Below, one piece after another: positions 42,048 through 50,472 of a DNA stretch of 64,000 nt. The DNA is from Geodermatophilaceae bacterium URHA0031 (GTDB lineage Bacteria; Actinomycetota; Actinomycetes; Mycobacteriales; Geodermatophilaceae), in assembly GCA_000620205.1 (NCBI GenBank), contig JHVP01000001.1:558001-622000 (forward strand), given 5' to 3'. Made by a program: the position numbers and the translations under genes. How positions within the stretch are numbered: the first letter of the stretch is position 1; every line of letters begins with the position of its first letter. The notes beneath the pieces were generated by a model. That model was not told the DNA's origin and did not search any database. It saw nothing but the letters and a program-made list of their open reading frames with translations.

Positions 42048-42878
42048 TCAGCTGAGGAAGCGGTCGACCACCGGGGCCAGCTCGAGGGCCTCGGTCACCA
42101 GGGCGAGGTGCCCGCCGCGGTAGAGGTGCAGCTCGGCGCCGGGGATCATCCGGGCCATCAGCCGCGGGTTGACCTCGGGGATGATCGGGTCGTCGTCACC
42201 GGCCAGGACCAGCGTCGGCTGCCGGATCATCCGCAGCAGCGGCAGGCTGGACCAGCCGGTGCCGGCCGCCAGTTGGTAGTAGTAGCCGCGCCGCGGGCCG
42301 AGCCGGGAGTAGGCGTGCAGCACCTGCGCCGCACGCTCGGGGTGCTGGCGCATCGTGCCGCCGTAGATCTCCCCGGCGATGGAGCGTGCGTACCCGGCGT
42401 CCCGGTGCCGCCGCGGGGTCATCATCTTCGACAGCACCCGGGGGTGCGCCGGCACCATCAGCGAGCCCGTCCCGGTCGCGGCCAGCACCAGCCGGCGGCA
42501 GCGCCGCCGGTGCTGCACCGCGAACTGCTGGGCCAGGCCCCCGCCCCAGGAGAAGCCGAGCACGTCCACCGGCTCCCGGTGGCCGAGCTGGTTGAGCAGG
42601 CCGGCGACCACCGGCGCGAAGGTCACCATCGTGTACGGCAGCACCGGCCGAGGCGAGCCACCCACCCCGGGGACGTCGAAGCGGATGACCTCGCGGCGCG
42701 GGTCCAGCGCGTCGACGAAGGGTTGCAGCACCTCCAGGCTCGCGCCGATGCCGTTCATCAGCAGCAGCGGCGTGAGCGTGCCGTCGCCCGGGCGGACCGA
42801 GACCCGCAGCGTCCGCCCGCCGACGGTGACCGTACGCAGCTGGGGGTCGCGGTCCCGGCGCGCCCCCCGTTCCGGCAT
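42048..42878 (-). CDS. Poly(3-hydroxyalkanoate) depolymerase-like alpha/beta hydrolase
   Basis: 276 aa. Nucleophile Ser110 in LGFSWGGG, oxyanion region LMNGIGASLE, Asp in LVLAGDDDPI and His in GGHLALV complete a hydrolase triad. The pattern matches the intracellular medium-chain PHA depolymerase/hydrolase family (TIGR02240-like). The ATG overlaps the phaC stop by one base (TGATG), so polymer synthesis and turnover are co-translated. Confidence 0.86.
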   Translation of the reverse strand: MPERGARRDRDPQLRTVTVGGRTLRVSVRPGDGTLTPLLLMNGIGASLEVLQPFVDALDPRREVIRFDVPGVGGSPRPVLPYTMVTFAPVVAGLLNQLGHREPVDVLGFSWGGGLAQQFAVQHRRRCRRLVLAATGTGSLMVPAHPRVLSKMMTPRRHRDAGYARSIAGEIYGGTMRQHPERAAQVLHAYSRLGPRRGYYYQLAAGTGWSSLPLLRMIRQPTLVLAGDDDPIIPEVNPRLMARMIPGAELHLYRGGHLALVTEALELAPVVDRFLS

Positions 42879-44644
42879 CACTTGTCGAACACGTACGTGC
42901 CGGGGGCCGGACCCAGGGTCGGCTCGCCGCCACCGAGCTCGGTCGGGGCGTCGACCTCCTCGCCGGAGCGCTCCCCCACCCACCGGCTGTAGTCGGTCCA
43001 CCAGGAGCCCTTCTCGGTGTGCGCCGAGGCGAGCCACTCGTCGGCGTCGGCCGTGGTGGCCGGCGCCGTCCGCCAGGTCGACTTCGGGTTGGTCGGCGGG
43101 TTCACGAGCGACGCGATGTGCCCGTTGGTGGACAGCACGAAGCGGGTGTCACCGCCGAGCATCTGGGTGGTGGCGTAGCAGGACTGCCACGGGCAGATGT
43201 GGTCGGCGATCCCGGCGAGCACGTAGCTGTCGATGGTCACCGCGGACAGGTCCACCGGCGTCCCCAGCATGGTGGCCGCGCCCGGCTTGGTGAGCGAGTT
43301 GTTCACCGCCATGTCCAGGAAGCCGCGGTGCAGCCCGGCCGCCATCCGGGTGGTGTCGGCGTTCCAGTACAGGATGTCGAAGGCCGGCGGTGGCTTGCCC
43401 TGCAGGTAGTTGTTGACCCAGTAGTTCCAGATCAGGTCGTTGGGCCGCAGCCAGGCGAAGACCTCCGCCAGCGTCGCGCCGTCCAGGTAGCCCTTGCGCG
43501 CCGACGCCCGAGCGGCTGCCTTGGCGGACTTCTCGTCCAGGAAGGCGCCTGCGGTGCCGCCGCGGGCCTGGTCGAGCACGGTCACCGAGAAGTTGACCGA
43601 GTTGACCCGGTCCTGCTGACCGAGCGCAGCCAGGTGTCCGAGCACCATCGAGGTGATCATCCCGCCGGAGCAGAAGGACATCAGGTTGGTCTGCGTCGAG
43701 CCGGTGATCCGCTCGGCGGCGGCCATCGCGTCCAGCACCGCCTGGCCGTAGGTGTCGAGGTTCCACTCGGCGTGCCGCGCGTCGGGGTTGCGCCAGGACA
43801 TCATGAACACCTGCTGGCCGTTGGCCACCATGTGCTCGACGATGCTCCGGCTCTCGGCGAGGTCGGCGATGTAGAACTTGTTGATCGTCGGCGGCACCAT
43901 CACCAGCGGCACGGCGTACACCGTCGGGGTCGTCGGCTGGTACTGGATGAGCTCGAAGACCGGCGTCCGGAGGACCACCACGCCCGGCGTGCGGGCGAGG
44001 TCCTTGCCCACCTCGAAGGCGTCCGGCTCGACCATCGTCGGCACCCGGGGAGCCGAGGACAGGTCGCGGACCAGACGCTTCGTACCCGCGACGACGTTGC
44101 GCCCACCGGTGTCGATGGCCGTCTTCAACGCCAGCGGGTTCAGCACCGGGTTGTTGCTGGGCGCCAGGGCCTCGACGATGTTGGTCAGCGAGAACCGGAT
44201 CCGCTCGTCCTGGGCCCACGGCAGGTCGGCGTCGTCGATCAGCTGCGTGGCGGTCTGCGCGGCCACCAGGTGCGCCTGCATCGCCCGCTTGAGCAGCGGG
44301 TTGCCCGACCACGCCGGGTCCTTGTACCGCTTGTCCTTGGGGCCCGGCGCCACCTCCGACCGGCCGAGCCCGATCCGGCCGATCTCGCCGACCGCCTGAC
44401 CGGCGTGCTGCAGCACCGCCACCGGGTGCCGCGCGAGGCCGGCGGTGAACCGCAGGCTCGTGCTCACCGGCGGCAGCAGCCGGCGCAGCGGCCCGAGCGC
44501 GGCGTCGGTGAGGATCATGTCCAGCCCGGTGGCCGCGTCAGCGACCTCCTCCGGCTGGGTGTCCGGGTCGCCGCCGGTCGCCGACGCCGAGGCTGGGACG
44601 GCCTTGGCCGCGTCGCGCTCCTGCGGGCGCGGGGCGGCGCTCAT
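42878..44644 (-). CDS. phaC: Class I-type polyhydroxyalkanoate synthase
   Basis: 588-aa enzyme joining 3-hydroxyacyl-CoA into PHA granules. The lipase-like box FCSGGM has nucleophile Cys325; Asp481 (AGIADHICPW) and His509 (STNGHIAS) complete the triad. Length and an intact N-terminal domain fit class I/II. ATG 44644 overlaps the stop of a 19-codon leader ORF. No phaA or phaB is adjacent, but a thiolase is encoded at 46485-47702. Confidence 0.94.
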   Translation of the reverse strand: MSAAPRPQERDAAKAVPASASATGGDPDTQPEEVADAATGLDMILTDAALGPLRRLLPPVSTSLRFTAGLARHPVAVLQHAGQAVGEIGRIGLGRSEVAPGPKDKRYKDPAWSGNPLLKRAMQAHLVAAQTATQLIDDADLPWAQDERIRFSLTNIVEALAPSNNPVLNPLALKTAIDTGGRNVVAGTKRLVRDLSSAPRVPTMVEPDAFEVGKDLARTPGVVVLRTPVFELIQYQPTTPTVYAVPLVMVPPTINKFYIADLAESRSIVEHMVANGQQVFMMSWRNPDARHAEWNLDTYGQAVLDAMAAAERITGSTQTNLMSFCSGGMITSMVLGHLAALGQQDRVNSVNFSVTVLDQARGGTAGAFLDEKSAKAAARASARKGYLDGATLAEVFAWLRPNDLIWNYWVNNYLQGKPPPAFDILYWNADTTRMAAGLHRGFLDMAVNNSLTKPGAATMLGTPVDLSAVTIDSYVLAGIADHICPWQSCYATTQMLGGDTRFVLSTNGHIASLVNPPTNPKSTWRTAPATTADADEWLASAHTEKGSWWTDYSRWVGERSGEEVDAPTELGGGEPTLGPAPGTYVFDK

Positions 44645-44700
44645 GCTCCGGCCACGGGGGTGAGCCGGACCGGACAGGGGTCGGGAACTGTCTCCCGCAT
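44641..44700 (-). CDS. 19-codon leader ORF coupled to phaC
   Basis: Starts with ATG at 44700 after a near-perfect Shine-Dalgarno GAGGAGG, 5 nt upstream, and encodes 19 residues (starting MRETVPDP, ending LTPVAGA). Its TGA overlaps the phaC ATG (ATGA at 44641-44644). phaC itself has only a weak GGAG 1 nt before its start. This suggests ribosomes reach phaC through the leader. The peptide shows no known motif; a regulatory role is inferred. Confidence 0.5.
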   Translation of the reverse strand: MRETVPDPCPVRLTPVAGA

Positions 44701-45008
44701 GAGGGCCTCCTCGTGTCGACACACCGGGCGTCGCGTCCGCACACCGTGCAGCGGCTGTGGACGCCATCACACAACCACAGCCGGGACGGCGGCAACCGGA
44801 CGGGGTGCGCTGTCACCCGACCGCGACGGTCGGTGGACCCGGTCCCTGGGCGTGCTCGGCACGCCGGACACCCGACGGAGGGCACATCGGCCACTACACC
44901 GAAGGACACATCCCGAGCTGCTCCCTCTGCCCCAGCACACCTACGACCCCGCGTCCGGAGCCGGGGCCGCGCACAGGTCGGGTCGTGCACCCCGGTAGAC
45001 ATCGGGCT
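44701..45008. promoter_or_regulatory. Divergent phaC/lacI control region
   Basis: 364 bp separate phaC from the lacI-type gene, partly filled by the leader ORF. Remaining features: palindrome GTGTCGACAC (44713-44722), a 9-bp perfect inverted repeat CGGCTGTGG-N14-CCACAGCCG (44752-44783) and CCGACCG-CGA-CGGTCGG (44817-44833). They are good operator or hairpin candidates, perhaps for the adjacent LacI protein. No consensus -35/-10 pair is clear. Confidence 0.4.
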
Positions 45009-46019
45009 GTGACCGCGACGCTCAACTCGGTTGCGGCTGCGGCCGGGGTCAGCACCAGCACCGCCAGCCGCGCCCTCTCCGGCCATCCCAGCGTGCTCCC
45101 CGCCACCCGGGCCCGGGTCGAGGCCGCCGCGAGCGCGCTGAGCTACCAGCCCAACCGGATGGCCAGCGCGCTGCGCACCCGGCGGACCGGTCTGCTGGGC
45201 CTGGTGGTCAACAACCTCCGCACGGCCACCTTCCACACCATCGCCGAGACGCTGCAGGACTGGGCGGCCCAGCACGGCTACCAGGTGCTGGTCGCCACCA
45301 CCAACGGCTCCCCCGAACGGGAGGCCGCGTTCCTGGAGACGGTGCGGGCCCACCACTTCGACGGCGTGGTCGTCGCCGGGTCCGGCGCGAACGGCGACCT
45401 GGTGAACCACCTCGTCGAGGACGGCCGGGCCGTGGTCACCATGAACCGCGAGGTGCCCGGCTCGCTGGCCGCGTCGGTGCGGGCGGACTACGAGCAGGCG
45501 GCCCGGCTGGCCACCGATCACCTGATCGGCCTGGGCCACACCCGCATCGCGACGATCGGCGGCCCGCCGGACGTGACCTCCGGCCGGCTGCACCACGCCG
45601 GCTTCCGGACGGCGATGACCGAGGCCGGTCTCCCGGTCGTCGACCAGCTGGTGCACCGCGGCCCGTTCACCCCCGAGTTCGGCCAGGCCGCCGCGGCGAC
45701 CCTGCTGGGCCTCCCCCAGCCACCGACCGCGCTGCTGCTCAGCAACCACGAGGCCTCCTTCGGGGCGCTGCCCGCGCTCGGCTCCGGTGGTCGGCGCGTG
45801 CCCGAGGAGCTGTCGGTCGTCTGCACCGAGGACGAGCCCTTCTACACCTGGTGGCGCCCACCGCTGACCGTCGTGGACAACCGCGCCACCCGACAGGCCG
45901 AGCGGGCCGCGGCGATGCTGCTGGACCAGCTCAGCGCTGGGAGCAGCGGTCAGCCAGGGCGCCGGGAGCTGGTGGAGCCGGTGCTGGTGGAACGGGGCAC
46001 CACCGCGCCACCGCGCTGA
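45009..46019 (+). CDS. LacI family transcriptional regulator
   Basis: 336 aa. N-terminal LacI HTH (about 3-50): LNSVAAAAGVSTSTASRALSG followed by the hinge helix region YQPNRMASALRTRRT. The periplasmic-binding-protein-like ligand domain follows (LGLVVNNLRTATFHTIAE, DGVVVAG, GHTRIATIGGP). It would normally sense a sugar or small organic ligand. Divergent position suggests control of phaC or of itself. GTG start 45009; the gene's 3' end overlaps the DUF3995 gene by 70 bp. Confidence 0.88.
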   Translation: MTATLNSVAAAAGVSTSTASRALSGHPSVLPATRARVEAAASALSYQPNRMASALRTRRTGLLGLVVNNLRTATFHTIAETLQDWAAQHGYQVLVATTNGSPEREAAFLETVRAHHFDGVVVAGSGANGDLVNHLVEDGRAVVTMNREVPGSLAASVRADYEQAARLATDHLIGLGHTRIATIGGPPDVTSGRLHHAGFRTAMTEAGLPVVDQLVHRGPFTPEFGQAAAATLLGLPQPPTALLLSNHEASFGALPALGSGGRRVPEELSVVCTEDEPFYTWWRPPLTVVDNRATRQAERAAAMLLDQLSAGSSGQPGRRELVEPVLVERGTTAPPR

Positions 46020-46474
46020 ACGGACCCGCGGGAGGTCAGCCGGACCGCGACCAGCAGGGCGGCACCCCAGACCAGGAACCAGGCGTCCCAGCAGAGCACG
46101 TGCCAGCGCAGCGCCCGCTCGTCGGCGACCGGCCCGAGGTCCAGCAGCCCGGTGAGCACGGCGCCGCCGAGCAGCACGTTGGCCGCTCCCCAGAGGGTGA
46201 GGAGCAGCCCGGCGAGCAGTGCCAGCACGCGCACCCCGCGCGGGGTCGGGCGGAGCAGCGCCAGCGCCAGCGCGGCGGCCACCAGCTTCGCGGCGACGAC
46301 ACCGGTCCCCAGCAGCAGGGCCGGCGCCGAGCGGTCCTCGGCGAGCGACTGGAACGTGCCGCCGACGGTGTCCAGCAGCGCCGTCCCGCCCGCCGTCCAG
46401 TACGCGGTGACCGCGGCCGAGGCCAGCGCGAGCCCGGCCGCCGCCCCGGCGGCCGCACGCGCGGCGGCGCTCAC
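45950..46474 (-). CDS. DUF3995 membrane protein
   Basis: 174 aa with four TM helices (about 7-27, 55-77, 82-104, 126-147). The TAYWTAGGTALLDT segment after TM1 and ANVLLGGAVLTGLLDLG are typical of DUF3995. The hydrophilic tail of about 25 residues lies over the convergent lacI gene, which is unusual, so the true C-terminus is secure only by the stop codon. Function unknown. GTG 46474, 10 bp after the thiolase stop. Confidence 0.75.
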   Translation of the reverse strand: MSAAARAAAGAAAGLALASAAVTAYWTAGGTALLDTVGGTFQSLAEDRSAPALLLGTGVVAAKLVAAALALALLRPTPRGVRVLALLAGLLLTLWGAANVLLGGAVLTGLLDLGPVADERALRWHVLCWDAWFLVWGAALLVAVRLTSRGSVQRGGAVVPRSTSTGSTSSRRPG

Positions 46475-46484
46475 CGCGGGGCCG

Positions 46485-47702
46485 TCAGACGACGCGCTCG
46501 AACACCGCGGCGAGGCCCTGACCGCCGCCGATGCACATGGTCTCCAACCCGTAGCGGACCTCGCGGCGGCGCATCTCGTGCGCCAGGGTGGCCAGGATGC
46601 GGGCGCCGGTCGCGCCGACGGGGTGGCCGAGGGAGATGCCGGACCCGTTGACGTTGACGCGGTCGCGGTCGTCGGCCCCCAGGTCCCACTCGCTCAGGCA
46701 GGCCAGTACCTGGCTGGCGAAGGCCTCGTTGAGCTCGATGAGGTCCATGTCGGAGAGCTTCAGGCCGGTCCGCTGCAGGACGGCGGCCGTGGCCGGCACC
46801 GGCCCGATGCCCATGGTCTCCGGCGGGACGCCGGCGACCGACCAGCCGACCATCCGCACCATCGGCTCCCAGCCGCGGCGCTCGGCCTCCTGGCGGGTGG
46901 TGACGACGCAGACCGCGGCGCCGTCGTTCTGCCCGGAGGCGTTGCCGGCGGTCACGGTGGCCTCGGGGTCGACCCGGCCCATCACCGGGCGCAGCTTGGC
47001 GAGGTCCTCCATGGTGGTCTCCGGGCGGGGGTGCTCGTCCTCGGTGACCACCCGGGCCGGCGTCTTGCGGGTGGCCGGCACCTCGACGCCGATGATCTCC
47101 TCGGCGAAGCGGCCCTCCCGGATGGCGGCACCTGCGGCCTGCTGGGAGCGGAGCGCCCAGGCGTCCTGCTCGAGCCGGTCGATCCCGTAGTCGCGGCGGA
47201 CGTTCTCCGCCGTCTCGAGCATCCCGCCGGGCACCGGGTGGTGGATCCCGCCGGCGGTCTCGCGGGCACGGGCCAGCCGGTCGTGCAGCATGACGCCGTC
47301 GCCCGTGGCGCCGGTGCGCAGCCCCAGCGCGTAGTGCTCGACGTTGCTCATCGACTCCACGCCACCGGCGACGACGACCTTGCCGGCGCCCGCGGCGACC
47401 TGCATCGCGGCGTAGACGACGGCCTGCAGCCCGGAGCCGCAGCGCCGGTCGATCTGCAGGCCGGGGACCTGCACGCCCAGCCCGGCGTCGAGGGCGGCGA
47501 TCCGGCCGATCGCCGGGTTCTCACCGCTGGGGCTGCAGTTGCCCAGGATGACGTCGTCGACCTCCCCCTCACCGAGGCCGGTGCGCTCGGCCAGCCCGCG
47601 CAGCGCCGTGGCGGCGAGCGCGTTGGCCGACAACCCGGCGAAGACGCCGCCGAAGCGGCCGACAGGGGTGCGGAGCGGTGAGCAGATGACGACGTCGTCC
47701 AT
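46485..47702 (-). CDS. Acetyl-CoA acyltransferase (thiolase)
   Basis: 405-aa thiolase I-type enzyme cleaving or condensing acyl-CoA with CoA or acetyl-CoA. Catalytic Cys88 in DRRCGSG, the NEAFA motif, SLGHPVGATG carrying the His, and the C-terminal CIGGGQG with the second Cys are intact. It may serve beta-oxidation or, by its closeness to phaC, feed PHA precursors; neither can be decided. Monocistronic in appearance. Confidence 0.93.
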   Translation of the reverse strand: MDDVVICSPLRTPVGRFGGVFAGLSANALAATALRGLAERTGLGEGEVDDVILGNCSPSGENPAIGRIAALDAGLGVQVPGLQIDRRCGSGLQAVVYAAMQVAAGAGKVVVAGGVESMSNVEHYALGLRTGATGDGVMLHDRLARARETAGGIHHPVPGGMLETAENVRRDYGIDRLEQDAWALRSQQAAGAAIREGRFAEEIIGVEVPATRKTPARVVTEDEHPRPETTMEDLAKLRPVMGRVDPEATVTAGNASGQNDGAAVCVVTTRQEAERRGWEPMVRMVGWSVAGVPPETMGIGPVPATAAVLQRTGLKLSDMDLIELNEAFASQVLACLSEWDLGADDRDRVNVNGSGISLGHPVGATGARILATLAHEMRRREVRYGLETMCIGGGQGLAAVFERVV

Positions 47703-47789
47703 GGCTCAACTCTGCCACCGTCCCCGGTCAGCGGCGCAGCCCGGCCGACCGCTGGCCGGAAGGGCCGGCCGGTGGGACCACGACGAGGG

Positions 47790-48311
47790 TCAGAGCGGCT
47801 CGGCGCAGTAGACCTTGCCGTCCTCGTCGTTCGAGGTCCCCCACCACAGCACGGCGGTGGCGCTGGGCACCTCGGTGCACAGGTCGTCGGCGTCCGCGGC
47901 GTCGAACGCGTCGCCGGTCATGTCGGTGTCGGTGCCGACGATCTTCGCCTGCGCCTCGTCGTCGTCGCAGGCGACGGTCTCGAAGCTGGTGCCCTCGGGC
48001 TTGACGCAGTCGCCGATCCCCGGGTCGCCGGCGCCCAGGAAGCTGAGCAGCAGGCCCAGGGCGACGACCAGCCCGAGGACGCCACCGAGGATCGGCAGCA
48101 GCCGGCGGGACTTCTTCGTCGGCTGACCGAAGGCCTGCGCGCCGGCGGGCCGACCGAACGCCTGCGGCGGGCCGGGCGGCGGCCCCCACGGCTGCTGGCC
48201 CCAGCCGGCCGGGGTGCCCGCCGGAGGCTGTTGCCCCCAGCCCGCGGACCGACCCGCCTGGCCGGGGCCCTGCTCCGGCGGCTGCGGGCCGCCGGCACCT
48301 GGGGTGCTCAC
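47790..48311 (-). CDS. LppU-like membrane-anchored protein
   Basis: 173 aa. A Pro/Gly/Gln-rich cytoplasmic N-terminus with repeats of GWGQQP and FG (about 1-65) precedes one TM helix (about 74-93). An extracytoplasmic domain has IGDCVK, VACDDDEAQAKIVG and DLCTEVPSATAVLWWG...YCAEPL, with cysteines likely forming disulfides; this matches the LppU/SCO3897 family. Role unknown, cell-envelope location. GTG 48311 follows AGGAG. Confidence 0.75.
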   Translation of the reverse strand: MSTPGAGGPQPPEQGPGQAGRSAGWGQQPPAGTPAGWGQQPWGPPPGPPQAFGRPAGAQAFGQPTKKSRRLLPILGGVLGLVVALGLLLSFLGAGDPGIGDCVKPEGTSFETVACDDDEAQAKIVGTDTDMTGDAFDAADADDLCTEVPSATAVLWWGTSNDEDGKVYCAEPL

Positions 48312-48440
48312 ATCGATCTCCTGGTCTCGCGACGGTCTGACCAGCAGATCCTCACCCATCCCCGCCCAGCAGCCGCACCGCTGGGACACGGTCGGCGCGT
48401 CACGTCCCCCGGTCGGGGGACGGACGCCCACCGGCCGGGG

Positions 48441-49250
48441 TCAGTCCTGCGGCTTGGCCATCACCTTGTGCGCGGCCGCCTTGACCGCGTCGGGCAGCAC
48501 CCGGTTCGCCGCCGCCTGGGCCTTGGTCGCCAGCGACGCCGCGACGACCTTGCGCTCGCCGGCCATCATCGCCTCGAAGCCCTGCGCGGCGACCTCGTCG
48601 GGCTGGTCCTTGGGGCCCTGGCCCATCGCGGTGTCCTCCAGGCCCGCGCGGTCGAAGAAGTTCGTGTCGACCGGTCCGGGCATCAGCGAGGTGACGGTGA
48701 CCGCGGAGTCCTTGTCCTTCAGCTCTGCCTGCACCGCCTCGGTCAGCGACTGCACGAAGGACTTGGAGGCGTTGTAGACCGGCTGGTAGGCGCCGGGCAT
48801 CGTCGAGGCGATCGAGGAGGTCACCAGCACCCGGCCAGAGTCCCGGGCGGTCATCTCGACCAGGGCGAGCTTCAGCAGCGCGGCGGTGGCGACCACGTTG
48901 AGCTGCATGATCGCCAGGTCGTCGGCCCAGTCGGTGTCGACGAAGGCGCCGCTCTCGCCGACGCCGGCGTTGATCGCGGCGGCCTCCAGCGGCCGGCCGA
49001 GCTCCTGCACCCGGGACCACAGCTGGGCCACCCCCTGCTCGGTGCGGAGGTCCGCCTGGACGGGGACGACGTGCGCACCGGCGGCCTGGACGAGCATCGC
49101 CGCCTTCTCGATGCCGGCGTCCTCGGCGGTGGCGACGACGTCGTAACCGTGCTGGGCGAACTGCTTGGCGAGCTCGAGGCCGATGCCGCTGGAGGCACCG
49201 GTGACGAGCGCGAGGGGCTTGGTCTGGGGCTCGGTGACGTTCTGGCTCAT
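48441..49250 (-). CDS. Short-chain dehydrogenase
   Basis: 269-aa SDR. TGASSGIG at 17-24, an NAGVG motif, Ser in VLVTSSIAS and the pair in YNASK near 150-154 are present, so it is a classical NAD(P)-dependent oxidoreductase. The C-terminal 60 residues are Ala/Lys-rich. Substrate unknown. It reads in the same direction as the dipeptidase cluster after a 40-bp gap and may be its last gene. Confidence 0.87.
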   Translation of the reverse strand: MSQNVTEPQTKPLALVTGASSGIGLELAKQFAQHGYDVVATAEDAGIEKAAMLVQAAGAHVVPVQADLRTEQGVAQLWSRVQELGRPLEAAAINAGVGESGAFVDTDWADDLAIMQLNVVATAALLKLALVEMTARDSGRVLVTSSIASTMPGAYQPVYNASKSFVQSLTEAVQAELKDKDSAVTVTSLMPGPVDTNFFDRAGLEDTAMGQGPKDQPDEVAAQGFEAMMAGERKVVAASLATKAQAAANRVLPDAVKAAAHKVMAKPQD

Positions 49251-49290
49251 GGCCGGCCGGATACCCCGCAGCGGGCGGGCCGGAACACCC

Positions 49291-50472
49291 TCAGACCCAG
49301 ATCGCCCGCAGCGCCCGCAGCACGTTGCCGCCCAGGACCTGCACGATCTCCTCGTCGGTGAAGCCGTCGCGCACCAGCCAGGCGGCGATGTTGGCGAAGT
49401 TCTCCGTCGGGTTCTCCAGGCCGTCGACGTAGGGCACCCGCTCCGGCACCGGGGCACCCGGCCGCGGCTCGGTGGCCAGCAGACCGGCGAAGGTCGTGTG
49501 CAGCCCGACGTGGTCCCCGTAGAGGGTGTCCGGGCCGAAGGCGACGGCGTCGATGCCGACCAGGTCCAGGCAGTACCGGAAGTGGTCCATCACCGAGGCG
49601 ATGCTGTGCCGGGGGTGGGCGTGCGAGACCGTCGTGTGCGGCGCGGCGGACATGCCGATCACCCCGCCGGTGTCGGCGACGGCCCGCAGCACGTCGTCGC
49701 CCTTGAGCCGCGGGATGTCCCAGACGGCGCGCGCGCCGGCGTGGGTGATGAACACCGGCCGGTCGGAGGCCGCGCAGGTGTCGATGCCGGTCCGGTCGGA
49801 CGAGTGCGAGACGTCGACGGCCAGCCCCAGCTGGTTCATCCGCCGCACCGCCCGCCGGCCCAGCGCGGTGAGACCGCCGTCCACCAGCTCGTTGAGCCCC
49901 GACCCGAGGGCGTTGGAGTCGGAGTAGGCGATGCCGATCTGCCGGATGCCCAGGCCGTAGAGGACGTCGAGCTTGTCCAGGTCGTTGCCGATCGGGGTGG
50001 CCGCCTCCAGCCCGAACACCAGCCCCACGCCGCCGGCGGCGTGGGTGGCCTCGATGTCGGCGACGGTGCGGATCACCCCGACGTCGGTCTGGTGGGCGAG
50101 GTCGGCCAGCCGCATGCCGAGGTCGAGCACGACGTCGTCCCACTGCCACGGGGCGTTGCCGGTGACGCAGGCGGTGCCGTCCATCATGTTGTCGAACACG
50201 GCGGTCAGCCCGGACGCGCGCAGCCCGGCGAACGCGGTGTGCTGCCGGCCGGTGCGGTTGTACCGCGGGGTGTCGGCCATGTCGGCCGGGAACAGCACCG
50301 GGTGGTCGTGCAGGCTGATCGTGATGTGCTCGGCGAGCAGCCGCTGGGCCCGGTCGACCTGCTCAGGCGTGAACCCGCCGTCGTAGGGCGGCACCCGGCC
50401 GGACTCCGGCGCGAGCGGCACCACGGGCAGGGCCAGGTCACCCTGCAGGTAGTCGTAGGACTGGTAGGTCAT
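49291..50472 (-). CDS. Membrane dipeptidase-like M19 peptidase
   Basis: 393-aa TIM-barrel zinc dipeptidase of the renal-dipeptidase family. HDHP (55-58) is the first metal motif, then GLEAATPIG with the bridging Glu, and VDVSHSSD and FITHAGARA with later His ligands. M19 enzymes accept L-D dipeptides, which suits a cluster holding a D-aminopeptidase. ATG 50472 overlaps the M20 dipeptidase stop by 4 bp. Confidence 0.9.
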   Translation of the reverse strand: MTYQSYDYLQGDLALPVVPLAPESGRVPPYDGGFTPEQVDRAQRLLAEHITISLHDHPVLFPADMADTPRYNRTGRQHTAFAGLRASGLTAVFDNMMDGTACVTGNAPWQWDDVVLDLGMRLADLAHQTDVGVIRTVADIEATHAAGGVGLVFGLEAATPIGNDLDKLDVLYGLGIRQIGIAYSDSNALGSGLNELVDGGLTALGRRAVRRMNQLGLAVDVSHSSDRTGIDTCAASDRPVFITHAGARAVWDIPRLKGDDVLRAVADTGGVIGMSAAPHTTVSHAHPRHSIASVMDHFRYCLDLVGIDAVAFGPDTLYGDHVGLHTTFAGLLATEPRPGAPVPERVPYVDGLENPTENFANIAAWLVRDGFTDEEIVQVLGGNVLRALRAIWV

